Positions 1 through 9,741 of a DNA stretch of 64,000 nt are shown in pieces. Under the pieces are notes generated by a model that did no database searches, was not told the origin of the DNA, and saw only the letters and a program-made list of their open reading frames with translations. The DNA is from Chlorogloea purpurea SAG 13.99. Lineage in GTDB: Bacteria; Cyanobacteriota; Cyanobacteriia; Cyanobacteriales; Microcystaceae. The position numbers were made by a program, and so were the translations under genes. The stretch covers positions 62,001 through 126,000 of the forward strand of contig JADQBB010000006.1 in NCBI GenBank assembly GCA_016903695.1, written 5' to 3'. The first letter of the stretch is position 1, and the number at the start of each line of letters is the position of its first letter.

Positions 1-440
1 CTGATAATCTCGGCTCGGAATAGGGGGCCTTTTTCGAGATCGAAAGTGTATTCTACGGCTTGCCGCTTCCTTTGAGACAATCTCTCGGCTACTTCGGATT
101 GAGGAAGATCGGTCAGGTCTAAAAAAGGTATTTCAATTTTTAAAGAGACAGCGATACAAAGAGTGTTACCGTCGGGGCTAATAGTTGTGCGTAGGGCTTC
201 ATGACGTTGAACTAATGCTTGTAGCCCTTTCTCTAAGGCCGCCAGATTCAAGATCCCCCGCAATTGTAAAGATTGGGATTCGTTAAACGAGCGATTAGCT
301 TCATCTCCCATTCTCGCGGAACTTAGAATTTCTTTTTGAGATTGGGTCGCAGGGGCGGTTAATAATAGTTCACCGTTCTCGAAAGGGTCGAAATCAACGG
401 GAATGAACGAATTTGATAATTTTTGGGGTTGTGAATACAT
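1..440 (-). CDS. NRPS, N-terminal condensation domain (partial, runs off left edge)
   Basis: Read on the minus strand from the ATG at 440, the frame stays open to the window edge and gives 146 residues. It begins MYSQPQKLSNSF and continues with the opening of a condensation domain: the C1-like stretch LTAPATQSQKEIL, then MGDEANRSFNES, QALVQRHEALRTT and FDLEKGPLFRAEII. The catalytic HHxxxDG motif would lie further left and is not visible. The MGDEAN..FNES pattern resembles condensation domains that follow aminotransferase domains in cyanobacterial hybrids such as McyE. This fits a role in accepting the product of the aminotransferase protein encoded at 2485-9741. The gene follows the cupin-methyltransferase gene after a 299-base gap, so it may have its own promoter. 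The family is clear; the number of modules downstream is unknown. Confidence 0.9.
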   Translation of the reverse strand, partial: MYSQPQKLSNSFIPVDFDPFENGELLLTAPATQSQKEILSSARMGDEANRSFNESQSLQLRGILNLAALEKGLQALVQRHEALRTTISPDGNTLCIAVSLKIEIPFLDLTDLPQSEVAERLSQRKRQAVEYTFDLEKGPLFRAEII

Positions 441-739
441 TTTTCCAACTCTTGTTCTTTGTAATTATAGAAATTTATAATGCTTGTAATATTATAATTG
501 GCTTTTATCTTTCACGAAAAAGCTTATAATTTAAGCTTATTTTAAGATAAATTACCCGATCATAATGATCGCAAATCTATGTGTCAATCTTGTGAAAAGC
601 AGTGAGGACAGAAAAGAAGAACTTCTAAAAGCTAGGATTGAAATTAGTAATCAATCCCCAAACTACTATTATGCGAACTTGATAAAATCGAACGCTCTCC
701 CCAATAAAGTTAAAAACATTCAACCAGATCGAGAATATT
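441..739. other. AT-rich intergenic region with two small palindromes
   Basis: This is the gap between two minus-strand biosynthetic genes. It holds a hairpin made of AAGCTTA (520-526) and TAAGCTT (532-538), a 15-base palindrome CGATCATAATGATCG (557-571), and a minus-strand TATAAT (complement of 491-496) that could be a -10 box for the partial NRPS gene. I found no convincing -35 partner. An open frame of 61 codons on the plus strand (565-750) has no ribosome site and ends inside the neighbouring gene; I do not consider it a gene. Confidence 0.4.
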
Positions 740-2488
740 TCACTCTTTAAAGATCCTGCGAAAATAAAAGCCATGATAGCCGCTGACAAATCGATCGCCA
801 TGAAAAGGAATGTTAACGGTTCTATGGTCTTGCCAACTATCGATTAGTTCATAACCGATCGATTCAATTGATTTGATGAACTGTGAGCGGTTTTGAATTT
901 TATAAGGCGTTAAGGCGAAGCAGAGATTCTGTAAAGTGAAATACTCCGGCCCGTCATAAAAGGGAACGCGATTGATTAAGATATGTGTCGGTTTATATTC
1001 TAAACCGCTTAAAAGCTCGTTTAGATCCCCCTCCACGTATTGTAATGTTCCACAGGTTAAAAAAATGTCAACACCGCTCGCATCGGAGAAATCGAAAGTG
1101 AAGGCTAAATTATCGTCTTTAACCCGCGGCAGAGCGACTTTAACCACTTCCGGCACATCATAAATAGTCCAGCACCAATCTCTAGGGTCATGTATATAGT
1201 TACGATAGGCATAATAACTCGTCTCTCCCAAGCGACCTCCGAAATCGAAAATTGTAGCTTTAGGGGTTAACACCGATTGTAGCCAGAAGATGATCGGATA
1301 ATCTTTCGGGTTAAACTCTCCAACTGCAGCGATAGAAAAATAACCGGCCTGATCATAACCGCATCTTTTCCTCTCCGAGATCGCCCGTTCAGCTTCGGTG
1401 AATGTGGAGAACACGCCTCGATAAGCGTTAGGAGTACGTGAAAAAGCCCAGTAATTATAGTAGTCAGAGATTATCGGGGCTGTCGTTAGAACGTTTTTGA
1501 TTTTTAGTTTTAAATTTTTAAGGGGTTTGGAAATTAATTTCAAGAACTTGTTTATTCTCGTGACCCCAGAACGTAATAACTCGTATTTAGTAGTTGGTTT
1601 TCGCTTCGAGAGAATACCGAGCGCGGCGATCTTGATATTATCTTTCCATCGGGATTGTCCGGGGGGAGTTGGATGCAGTCCTGATTTACGCAGATAATAA
1701 TTCGCCTGATAAACTCTCGCTTGTAGATCGAGCGATCGTAGACAGAAATGAATCCCTAGGGCTACAGAATAGGATTCTCCATTCTTGTAAAGGTGAGGGG
1801 CTAAACTTGGATGGTGAACCCCTCTCCCTGGCGAGAGATGGAATATATTCGCCTTCGGTTGATTCTGCGCCCTATAATCGGCCGCTTCTAGATTGCCAAA
1901 ATAATAATTTTCTATCTCGGTCGGAGTTAGAATTTGACGATCGTTACCATCAAAAAGATTGACTTCTCTCTCACCCTGGATCTGAAAGAGAAAAGTGATC
2001 TCGTGATCGATATGATAAGGAGTGACCGCGTGAGGGGAGGCGATAAAAATGTATGCGTCCAGCCAGGTAATTTCTTGGCGTAAGGGAAACCCTAACAGTT
2101 CTTCGAGTTCCGTAACGATACGATCGAGCAGAGCTTTGTATTCGGGATCGACTTGAACACTGTAGAGCAGAAGCCATGAATCATCCTCTTCAATGCGGTC
2201 GATGGCGGCAGCGATCCTCGTTTTCAGGGACATTTCCCCCCATTTACTATCAATATCTGCTGTTGGGACATAACAACAGGGTTGCCGATGTCCCTCAGTG
2301 TTTAATAAAGTTTCCGATAATTTGACCAAACGGGAAATGTCGAATAACGGATGACCTGCTAACTTATGGGAGAAGACGAACGGAGAGCGATTGAAATGCT
2401 TGCGAACTTCTGTTTTTTCCGCTTCGAGGATCGGTTCGGGAAGTGCGGATTCGATTTTGGCGCCGATTACTGGGGATTGACTCATCAT
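740..2488 (-). CDS. JmjC-like cupin / TIGR04325-type methyltransferase fusion
   Basis: This is a two-domain tailoring protein of 582 residues. The first half (about 40-260) resembles cupin_8/JmjC-like Fe(II)/2-oxoglutarate enzymes: a TPYHIDHE segment supplies an H159-x-D161 pair and GVHHPS (H225/H226) a candidate distal ligand. The second half (about 375-582) resembles the TIGR04325 putative methyltransferase family, with GVFSTFTEAE, the glycine-rich IFDFGGRLGETSYYA and the YVEGDLNELL region. I chose the ATG at 2488 because AGGAG lies just upstream and the start overlaps the NRPS-PKS stop as ATGA, which suggests translational coupling. An in-frame start at 2542 would sit inside the previous gene. 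Hydroxylation or methylation of the peptide is inferred from context; no substrate can be read from the sequence. Confidence 0.8.
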   Translation of the reverse strand: MMSQSPVIGAKIESALPEPILEAEKTEVRKHFNRSPFVFSHKLAGHPLFDISRLVKLSETLLNTEGHRQPCCYVPTADIDSKWGEMSLKTRIAAAIDRIEEDDSWLLLYSVQVDPEYKALLDRIVTELEELLGFPLRQEITWLDAYIFIASPHAVTPYHIDHEITFLFQIQGEREVNLFDGNDRQILTPTEIENYYFGNLEAADYRAQNQPKANIFHLSPGRGVHHPSLAPHLYKNGESYSVALGIHFCLRSLDLQARVYQANYYLRKSGLHPTPPGQSRWKDNIKIAALGILSKRKPTTKYELLRSGVTRINKFLKLISKPLKNLKLKIKNVLTTAPIISDYYNYWAFSRTPNAYRGVFSTFTEAERAISERKRCGYDQAGYFSIAAVGEFNPKDYPIIFWLQSVLTPKATIFDFGGRLGETSYYAYRNYIHDPRDWCWTIYDVPEVVKVALPRVKDDNLAFTFDFSDASGVDIFLTCGTLQYVEGDLNELLSGLEYKPTHILINRVPFYDGPEYFTLQNLCFALTPYKIQNRSQFIKSIESIGYELIDSWQDHRTVNIPFHGDRFVSGYHGFYFRRIFKE

Positions 2489-5400
2489 ATATCTCCTATT
2501 TGTAAATATTTTCCCGGTCGTTCTGGATCGCGAATATACCAAGCGGGGTTTCCTTCAGGGTCTTTGCCCAAGCGAGCATCGAGCTTGGATGGGTGATTCC
2601 CGTTACGGCTCGATGAAAGGATTTTTTTCGCTTCGGAAATTCCAGGTAGAAAGCCCGCCTCTTGTAACTCGGCCACGCTGAGTTGAAAAGCTGCCATCAC
2701 AGAATTAATATCTTCCTCCGAATGGGCGAGGGTGAAGAAACAGGGTCGGTGTTCCCAGATATGTATTCCCTTCTCCCGCAGAAGATAAAATAACAGGCCG
2801 CCATAGGGCGCTGATAGGGGATAGGTAATGTAAAAAAATGAGCTGAAGTGATGAACATCGATCGGGGCCCCGACTTTTTTAAAATGCTGTTGCAGTTGAT
2901 GGACGAATCGCTCAACCTTGCGGTTTAAAGATTCTTGCAGTTGTATTCCTTCTCTTTTGAGGCGATCGAGAACCGCGGCGGCGGCGGCGAGGGCGAGAGG
3001 ATGACGGACGAAAGTGCCTGCGAAGAAAGTCACCCCCACCTCTGGTATAGAAGCGTCTCCATAATGCCAGAAGCCTCCATCAAGTGCGTCCATGAACTCT
3101 TTCTTACCCGCCACGATACCGATGGGCATTCCCCCGCCTACCACCTTGCCGTAAGTCGCCAGATCGGCTTTAATCCCGAAATGAGCCTGCGCCCCTCCAG
3201 GATGCACCCGGAATCCCGTCACCACCTCATCGAAAATGAAAGCGGTTCCAGAACGTTCCGTGAGACGGCGAATGTCTCGGAGAAATTCCACGGGTTGAAG
3301 TTCGGGACGGCGACTCTGTACCGGTTCCACCATGATCGCCGCCAGATCATCGGCGCGGGAACGGAGAATCTCTAAAGACTCCGGGGTTCCATAATCGAGA
3401 ACCATTACATTGTCCAACATCGAGGGCAGAATACCAGGGGCGGCGGGCAGAGATTTAAGCTTGGCTCCCGCCCGCACCACCACTTCATCAAAAATCCCGT
3501 GATAAGCCCCGGCGAAGATGGCGATCAAACCGCGCCCGGTTACCGTTCTCGCTAGGCGTATGGCCGCCGTCACCGCTTCCGATCCCGTATTGCAAAAAGC
3601 CACTCTTTCGTTATCGGTCATCTCCGATACCAGACGGGCCACTTTTCCCGCTAAAGGGTTTTGCGGGCCGATCTCGAAACCTTTTTTCAGTTGGGCTTCT
3701 ACAGCTTCGATGACGAAGGGAGGAGACCAACCGAAGAAATTGGTTCCGAAACCATTAGTCAGGTCTATATACTCGTTGCCATCCACATCTCGAAGCTTTG
3801 AACCCGAAGAGTATTCGGTGACGATCGGGTAAACGATTTCTTTCAGTAGGGGTGTGAATCCAGAAACCGTTCGCGGATCGGCAAGGTGAGGGCGGTGGAC
3901 TCCAGTTTGCCGTTTAGATTCCGCGGTTTGCCTCGCGTAACGATCGATAAAACGATCGAGGAAATCCCGCTGTTCTAAGGTGAGAGAGGTGGGTGTGGAG
4001 CGATCGATCTTCGCCCCGGGCCCCATACTTCGCCCGATTTTCACAGCCTCTTCTGGTTGCGCCGGTTCCGGGGAGCGGGGCGGGCTAGAACTGCCCCCGC
4101 CCAGAAGTTCTAGTTGCCGCGCCATGATCTGTAACTGTTGGGCTACTAAAGCCTCGATCGTACCGGATGCCGTGGATTCAGGCGGTATCGGTATATTATT
4201 GGCGAGAAATTCAGGAGTCATAACCGATGGAACAGGTGGTAAAAAAGCATCTTTTGGCAGTTGCTCTTCGAGAAAATCCGCCAGGGTCGCCAAACTTGGA
4301 TAGTCTTCCATCAAAGAGCGAAAGGTAATCTTAAGCGAGAATTTTTTCGTCAAGGCGAGGGCGACTTGGGTGAGAGAAAGAGAATCGAGTCCCATGTCTA
4401 GAAAGGTAGCCGTTCGCTCGATACCCTCTGCTTCTAATCCGGCGGTACTTTCTAAAACTTCTTCAAGGAGGGTGATTAAATGTAACTTGCGCAATTGTGG
4501 CATGGTCTTTTCCGGGGTTGGTGAAAGGTTGGCGTAAGGTTCGGCAATTTCCGAGGAGGCCGGTGGGGGGAGCGTTTTTGTCGGGTCAGGGTCGAGCCAA
4601 AAACGTTGGCGTTCAAAGGGATAGGTAGGCAAACCCAGACGATGACGGTTTTCTCTCTCGTAGAAGCGTTTCCAATCAATGGACACACCTGCAACCCAAA
4701 GTTGGCCGATCGCTCGCAGCAGACCCGTCCATTCTCCACCCTCCCCATCGCTCAAACAAGAGATGGCTACCTGTTGTTTCAAGTCGCGCGCCTGTTGCTT
4801 GGCTAAGGTGGTAGTGGTGGAACGGGGCCCCACTTCTAATAAAATCCGATCGCTCTGTTGCCAGAGGGTCTGAATACTATCGGCGAAACGCACCGTTTCT
4901 CGTGAGAGTCCCGCCCAGTACAAGGGATCGATCGCCTGTTCCCGCTCCAGCCAGCGCCCGGTGATACAGGAAACGATCGGCAATCGCGGCTCGTGTAGGC
5001 ACAGTTTCTCGCAGTAACGCCTGAAAGGTTCCATCATCGGTTCCATCATGGGCGAGTGGAAAGCGTGGGAGGTGTGCAAGAGTTTGCAGGCGATACCTTC
5101 TTTCTCTAGTTCCTCTTGCAGTCGCTCTATGGCGGGTGTGGCTCCGGAAACCACGCAGAGAGAAGGGCCGTTAATAGCAGCGATCGCCAGTTCCGCCGTT
5201 AATCGTCCCCTGATTTCCGCTGCGCCCGCACGTACCGATAACATAGAACCGGGGGGCAGTTCTTGCATCAGACGACCTCGGAAGGCTACTAATCCCAGCC
5301 CGTCCTCCAAGGAGAAAACCCCCGCTAGACAAGCGGCGACAAATTCACCGACGCTGTGACCGAGGGCGGCGGCGGGGTAGATTCCCCAATGATTCCAAAG

Positions 5401-8400
5401 CTGGGCGAGGGCGTATTCCACGGCGAAAATGGCGGGTTGGGTGATCTGGGTTTGCCGTAGCGCATCCGAGGTATCGATTCCTTCGGGGGGGTAAAGGATC
5501 TCACGTAAGTCTTGATCTAATTGGGGGCGGAGAATTTCGGCACAAAGATCGATCGTTTCTCTAAAAACCGGCTCGTGTCGGTAAAGGTTCCTTCCCATCC
5601 CCGAGTATTGGCTAGCTTGCCCGGGGAATAGGAAAACTATCTCTCGTGACCGTTCGCCACTCTCTCCGGTTCCGGTGTGATGGGGCGGTAGGGCCGTTAA
5701 TCTCGATCTGGCGCTTTCTTGATCGTCACAAACGACGAAGCGGCGGTGAGGCAGGTTACGCCGACCCACCTGTAAGGTATAAGCCACGTCGGCGGTGGAA
5801 ATTTGCGGATTTGTTGCGAGATGACCAGCGAGTCTCTTGGTGGCATCATCCAAAGCGGCGGGACTGCGAGCGGAAAGCAACATTAACTGTACCGGACGGG
5901 ATGGCCCCGATAGATGAAGGGGCGGCGCTTCTTCGACAATAATGTGTGCGTTAGTTCCACCGACCCCGAAGGAGCTAACTCCTGCCCGACGAGGCAGATG
6001 GTCGGTTAGCCACTCGATCGATTTATCATTCACATAAAAAGGCGTATTAGGAAGATCGAGGGCGGGGTTGGGGTCTTGAAAGTGCAGGGTAGACGGGATC
6101 TGTTTATGTTTCAATGCTAAGACCGTCTTGATCAACCCGGCGACTCCGGCGGCGCAGACTAAATGACCGACGTTACTTTTGAGCGACCCGATGGCACAGA
6201 ATCCTTTTTTACTCGTTCCGGTGCGGAACGCTTTTGTTAAGGCGGCGATCTCGATCGGATCGCCCAAGGGGGTTGCCGTACCGTGGGCTTCTACATAAGA
6301 TATGGTTTCTGGCTTCACATCGGCATCTATAAGGGCTTTCCCGATCACCGCCGCTTGTCCTTCGACGCTGGGGGCGGTGAAACTTACCTTGTTGGCCCCA
6401 TCGTTATTGATACCCACGCCCCGGATCACTGCTTCGATACGATCTCCATCTTGTAACGCGTTGTCTAGGGGTTTGAGTACGACTATGCCTACACCGTTAT
6501 TGAAAAGGGTTCCTCTCGCTTCTCGATCAAAGGGACGGCAGTGACCGTCTGGTGACAGCATCCCGCCTTCTTGATAAAGATAGCCACTGTTGATAGGCGA
6601 AGCGATGGAGATACCGCCGGCTAAAGCGATGTGGCACTCACGGTTTCTCAAACTCTTAACGGCCTCGATAACGGCGACGAGGCTCGTGGAACAGGCGGTG
6701 TTGACGCTCACGGCCGGCCCTTTGAGATTTAATTTATAGGCGACTCTGGTGGTGAGAAAATCTTTTTCATTCACCAGCATGGTTTGAAATTCTCCGAAAC
6801 TAGCGATCGCAGATGGATGTTGGGCGAGATTATTGGCGAGATAGGTGTTAGTGCCCGAACCGGCGTACAGTCCGATCGATCCCTGGAATCGATCGGGGTC
6901 GTAACCGGCGTTCTCTAGTGCCTCGTGAGCGACTTCTAGGAAAATTCGCTGTTGGGGATCCATCATTTGGGCTTCTCTGCAGCCGATCCCGAAAAAGGCC
7001 GCATCGAAGCAATCGGCCCCGTCTAAAATCCCTCTCGCTTTCACGTAATTGGGATTGTTTTTCAGATCGGGGTCTATACTCGGATCGAGTTGAGCATCGG
7101 TGAAAAAAGTGATCGAAGCGATCCCATCAGCAAGATTCTTCCATAATTCTTCTACATCCCCAGCACCTGGAAAGCGCCCCACCATACCGATGATGGCAAT
7201 ATCCCCTCTGGTTGTCCCCTCTGGTTCCGGGCGGGGTGTACCGTCTCTTTCTTGTATAAGAGATCGTTTTCCCGATAGATAGAATGCTAGGGCGTGAATA
7301 GTGGGGTATTCATAAAATGTGACGATGGGGATAGCTATATTAAATTGTTTCTCCAGCCGATTGATTGCCCGCACGCTCAATAGAGAGTTACCGCCAAGAT
7401 CGAAGAAATTATCGTGGATACCGATTTCAGGTAACTGGAGAAGGTCTTTCCACAAGTCCGATAGAATCAGCTCGAATCGGGTTTGAGGAGCGACGTAATC
7501 CTTATCTAATTCCGGCTTCCCTCGATCGGGGGCGGGTAGGGCCCGACGATCGATCTTACCGTTAGGGGTCAGGGGTAAGCTTTCTAACGGTTGGAAAATC
7601 GCCGGGATCATATATTCGGGTAACGTGTCCCGTAAATAGGAGCGTAGATTACCGTAATCCTCAACCTGCCCCTGTTCCCAGACGCAATAAGCTATTAACT
7701 GTTTATCCCCCGGCCTGTCTTCTCGTACCGAAGCCACCGCGTTACGAATACCTGGATAGCGTTTCAAAGCAGCTTCGATCTCTCCCGGTTCGATCCTGAA
7801 ACCGCGGATTTTTACCTGATCATCTACCCGACCGATGAATTCGAGGTTTCCATCCGGGCAGTAACGTACTATGTCCCCGGTTTTATACAATCTGTCTCCT
7901 TCATCGCCAAAAGGGTCGGGGATAAATCTTTCGGCTGTCAGTTCAATACGGTTCAAATATCCTCTAGCCAAGCCGTCCCCCCCGATATATAGTTCCCCCT
8001 GCACTCCTATTGGCACCGGTTCGAGAAAACGATCGAGTACGTACACCTTCGTATTGGCGATCGGCCTGCCGATGGGAACAGAAGAACCACTCCAATTAGC
8101 TTCCGTAAGCGGATAACAACAGGTAAAGGTTGTATTTTCCGTAGGCCCGTAACCGTTGATCAACTGACAGGATGGCAACTGAGTTATACATTTGAGCACG
8201 TGGGAAACAGATAAAGTATCTCCCCCCGCGATCAATTGACGCAAACCCGTCAGATCTTCAAGCCGTTCATCGACCATCAAATGAAATAATCCGGCCGTTA
8301 ACCAGAGAGTGCTGATGTTATATTGTTTGACTACCTGTCCGATCTCCTTTAAAGAAGGTTTCGTCGCGGGGAAAATGACGAGTCGCCCGCCGTTGAGTAA

Positions 8401-9741
8401 AGCTCCCCAGATCTCGAAAGTGGAAGCGTCAAAAGAGAGGGGAGCCAGTTGAAGAAAGATTTGATCTCGCCCGAAGTCAGCGTAGTTATTCGATTTGACT
8501 AGGCGAGCGATTCCGCGATGGACGACGCACACCCCTTTCGGTTTCCCTGTCGAACCGGATGTGTACATCACGTACGCTAGTCTCTCTCCGTTTCCGATGT
8601 CTGGTAACTTGTCCTGACTTTCTTCGGAGGAGTATCCCGCTACTGTTTCCCAGCAAACAATAGTCGCCTGGGATTCCGGTAGGGTATCCAGCCATTTCTC
8701 TCGTGTGAGAATTAGTTCCGCACCCGAGTCGGAGAGTATTTCCGATAGACGTTCCCGGGGATAATCAGGATCTAGAGGAACATAAGCACCCCCGGCCTTG
8801 AGGATTGCGAGAAGACCCATGATCGTGTCCAACGAGCGTTCCAGACAAATTCCCACTAAGCTCTCGCTTGCCACGCCTAACCGCCTTAGATAGCGAGCGA
8901 GTTGATTCGCCCGTCGATCAAGTTCCAAGTAGGTCAAATGATAATCTTCAAAAACGATCGCTGTTGCCTCTGGATTTTGTTCTACCATCTCTTCAAAAAT
9001 TTCGTGAATACCCTTATCCCTCGGATAATCACCTCTAGTATCGTTCCACTCTACTAATACGCGTCGTCTTTCCTCTTCAGTAATTAGGGGTAGTTGTGAA
9101 ATTGAGCTTTTTCGCCCAACACTAATATTTTCCAATAAAGCCTTAAATTGCGTTGCTAATCGCTCGATAGTAGAGATCTCCCATACAGTTGAATCATATT
9201 GAAAAATACCGGATAATTCAAATGCGGTATGGAAAAAATTTACTTTTAAGGCAAAAATGTCATTAGCATTATTGGAACTTGCCACATAATTTTCTATTTC
9301 CCCGGTACTATCTATCTCCCCGCATTTAAAAAATATCTCAGGAATATTACTGGGGTCGTCCGTGATTATTTGCTCACCGTCAATCACTTTCAGTGCATTA
9401 TCAACCTTTTTTAATAAATCATCAAATGTTAATTCTGTTTCTATATCCGTGATAATATTGACATATTTAGGAAATTTCTCTGATACTTCTTGATCGACAG
9501 ATACTGTTATTCCAATATTTTTCATTCCCGTATCTTTGAACAGCAAAATTTTCATCACTGTTAATAAAATAGGTAATAAATTATTGCTTTGACCCTCGTT
9601 AGGGATTATGATTTCGTCAAGGCTAGACCGATCGATCTCGAAAGTGTAAATCTCCGTGTTGAGATTTTTGTTGATTACATATTGCCGTCGCCAAAGTAGG
9701 TGTTGATTATTCATTTTCAGTAAGTCCAATAAAAAATACAC
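2485..9741 (-). CDS. Hybrid NRPS-PKS: half-C, A(Val), PCP, KS, AT, ACP, aminotransferase
   Basis: This is a 2418-residue assembly-line protein. Residues 1-225 look like only the C-terminal lobe of a condensation domain, without HHxxxDG. The A domain (about 245-735) has YTSGSTGKPKG, NGYGPTE and NGKIDRR; its pocket residues, aligned to GrsA, read DAFWIGGTF, the published valine code. PCP follows with LGGNS (S786). KS (about 845-1270) has C1017, H1153 and H1193. AT (about 1368-1690) has GHSVG (S1463) and HAFHS, the malonyl-CoA signature. ACP carries LGLDS-like MGLDS (S1787). The aminotransferase (about 1955-2360) is of the glutamate-1-semialdehyde class with PLP lysine K2199 in YGKVVGGG. There is no KR, DH, ER, MT or TE domain. 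The C-terminus (PERPGKYLQIG) is a linker normally followed by a C domain. The start could also be the ATG at 9714; neither has a strong ribosome site. Confidence 0.95.
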   Translation of the reverse strand: MYFLLDLLKMNNQHLLWRRQYVINKNLNTEIYTFEIDRSSLDEIIIPNEGQSNNLLPILLTVMKILLFKDTGMKNIGITVSVDQEVSEKFPKYVNIITDIETELTFDDLLKKVDNALKVIDGEQIITDDPSNIPEIFFKCGEIDSTGEIENYVASSNNANDIFALKVNFFHTAFELSGIFQYDSTVWEISTIERLATQFKALLENISVGRKSSISQLPLITEEERRRVLVEWNDTRGDYPRDKGIHEIFEEMVEQNPEATAIVFEDYHLTYLELDRRANQLARYLRRLGVASESLVGICLERSLDTIMGLLAILKAGGAYVPLDPDYPRERLSEILSDSGAELILTREKWLDTLPESQATIVCWETVAGYSSEESQDKLPDIGNGERLAYVMYTSGSTGKPKGVCVVHRGIARLVKSNNYADFGRDQIFLQLAPLSFDASTFEIWGALLNGGRLVIFPATKPSLKEIGQVVKQYNISTLWLTAGLFHLMVDERLEDLTGLRQLIAGGDTLSVSHVLKCITQLPSCQLINGYGPTENTTFTCCYPLTEANWSGSSVPIGRPIANTKVYVLDRFLEPVPIGVQGELYIGGDGLARGYLNRIELTAERFIPDPFGDEGDRLYKTGDIVRYCPDGNLEFIGRVDDQVKIRGFRIEPGEIEAALKRYPGIRNAVASVREDRPGDKQLIAYCVWEQGQVEDYGNLRSYLRDTLPEYMIPAIFQPLESLPLTPNGKIDRRALPAPDRGKPELDKDYVAPQTRFELILSDLWKDLLQLPEIGIHDNFFDLGGNSLLSVRAINRLEKQFNIAIPIVTFYEYPTIHALAFYLSGKRSLIQERDGTPRPEPEGTTRGDIAIIGMVGRFPGAGDVEELWKNLADGIASITFFTDAQLDPSIDPDLKNNPNYVKARGILDGADCFDAAFFGIGCREAQMMDPQQRIFLEVAHEALENAGYDPDRFQGSIGLYAGSGTNTYLANNLAQHPSAIASFGEFQTMLVNEKDFLTTRVAYKLNLKGPAVSVNTACSTSLVAVIEAVKSLRNRECHIALAGGISIASPINSGYLYQEGGMLSPDGHCRPFDREARGTLFNNGVGIVVLKPLDNALQDGDRIEAVIRGVGINNDGANKVSFTAPSVEGQAAVIGKALIDADVKPETISYVEAHGTATPLGDPIEIAALTKAFRTGTSKKGFCAIGSLKSNVGHLVCAAGVAGLIKTVLALKHKQIPSTLHFQDPNPALDLPNTPFYVNDKSIEWLTDHLPRRAGVSSFGVGGTNAHIIVEEAPPLHLSGPSRPVQLMLLSARSPAALDDATKRLAGHLATNPQISTADVAYTLQVGRRNLPHRRFVVCDDQESARSRLTALPPHHTGTGESGERSREIVFLFPGQASQYSGMGRNLYRHEPVFRETIDLCAEILRPQLDQDLREILYPPEGIDTSDALRQTQITQPAIFAVEYALAQLWNHWGIYPAAALGHSVGEFVAACLAGVFSLEDGLGLVAFRGRLMQELPPGSMLSVRAGAAEIRGRLTAELAIAAINGPSLCVVSGATPAIERLQEELEKEGIACKLLHTSHAFHSPMMEPMMEPFRRYCEKLCLHEPRLPIVSCITGRWLEREQAIDPLYWAGLSRETVRFADSIQTLWQQSDRILLEVGPRSTTTTLAKQQARDLKQQVAISCLSDGEGGEWTGLLRAIGQLWVAGVSIDWKRFYERENRHRLGLPTYPFERQRFWLDPDPTKTLPPPASSEIAEPYANLSPTPEKTMPQLRKLHLITLLEEVLESTAGLEAEGIERTATFLDMGLDSLSLTQVALALTKKFSLKITFRSLMEDYPSLATLADFLEEQLPKDAFLPPVPSVMTPEFLANNIPIPPESTASGTIEALVAQQLQIMARQLELLGGGSSSPPRSPEPAQPEEAVKIGRSMGPGAKIDRSTPTSLTLEQRDFLDRFIDRYARQTAESKRQTGVHRPHLADPRTVSGFTPLLKEIVYPIVTEYSSGSKLRDVDGNEYIDLTNGFGTNFFGWSPPFVIEAVEAQLKKGFEIGPQNPLAGKVARLVSEMTDNERVAFCNTGSEAVTAAIRLARTVTGRGLIAIFAGAYHGIFDEVVVRAGAKLKSLPAAPGILPSMLDNVMVLDYGTPESLEILRSRADDLAAIMVEPVQSRRPELQPVEFLRDIRRLTERSGTAFIFDEVVTGFRVHPGGAQAHFGIKADLATYGKVVGGGMPIGIVAGKKEFMDALDGGFWHYGDASIPEVGVTFFAGTFVRHPLALAAAAAVLDRLKREGIQLQESLNRKVERFVHQLQQHFKKVGAPIDVHHFSSFFYITYPLSAPYGGLLFYLLREKGIHIWEHRPCFFTLAHSEEDINSVMAAFQLSVAELQEAGFLPGISEAKKILSSSRNGNHPSKLDARLGKDPEGNPAWYIRDPERPGKYLQIGDI

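Noticed and set aside
565-750. 61-codon plus-strand frame in the gap between two biosynthetic genes
   Set aside because: No ribosome site, antisense ending inside the cupin-methyltransferase gene, no recognisable family.
2935-3375. 146-codon plus-strand frame
   Set aside because: It is antisense to the aminotransferase domain of the NRPS-PKS protein, whose conserved motifs make that strand clearly the coding one.
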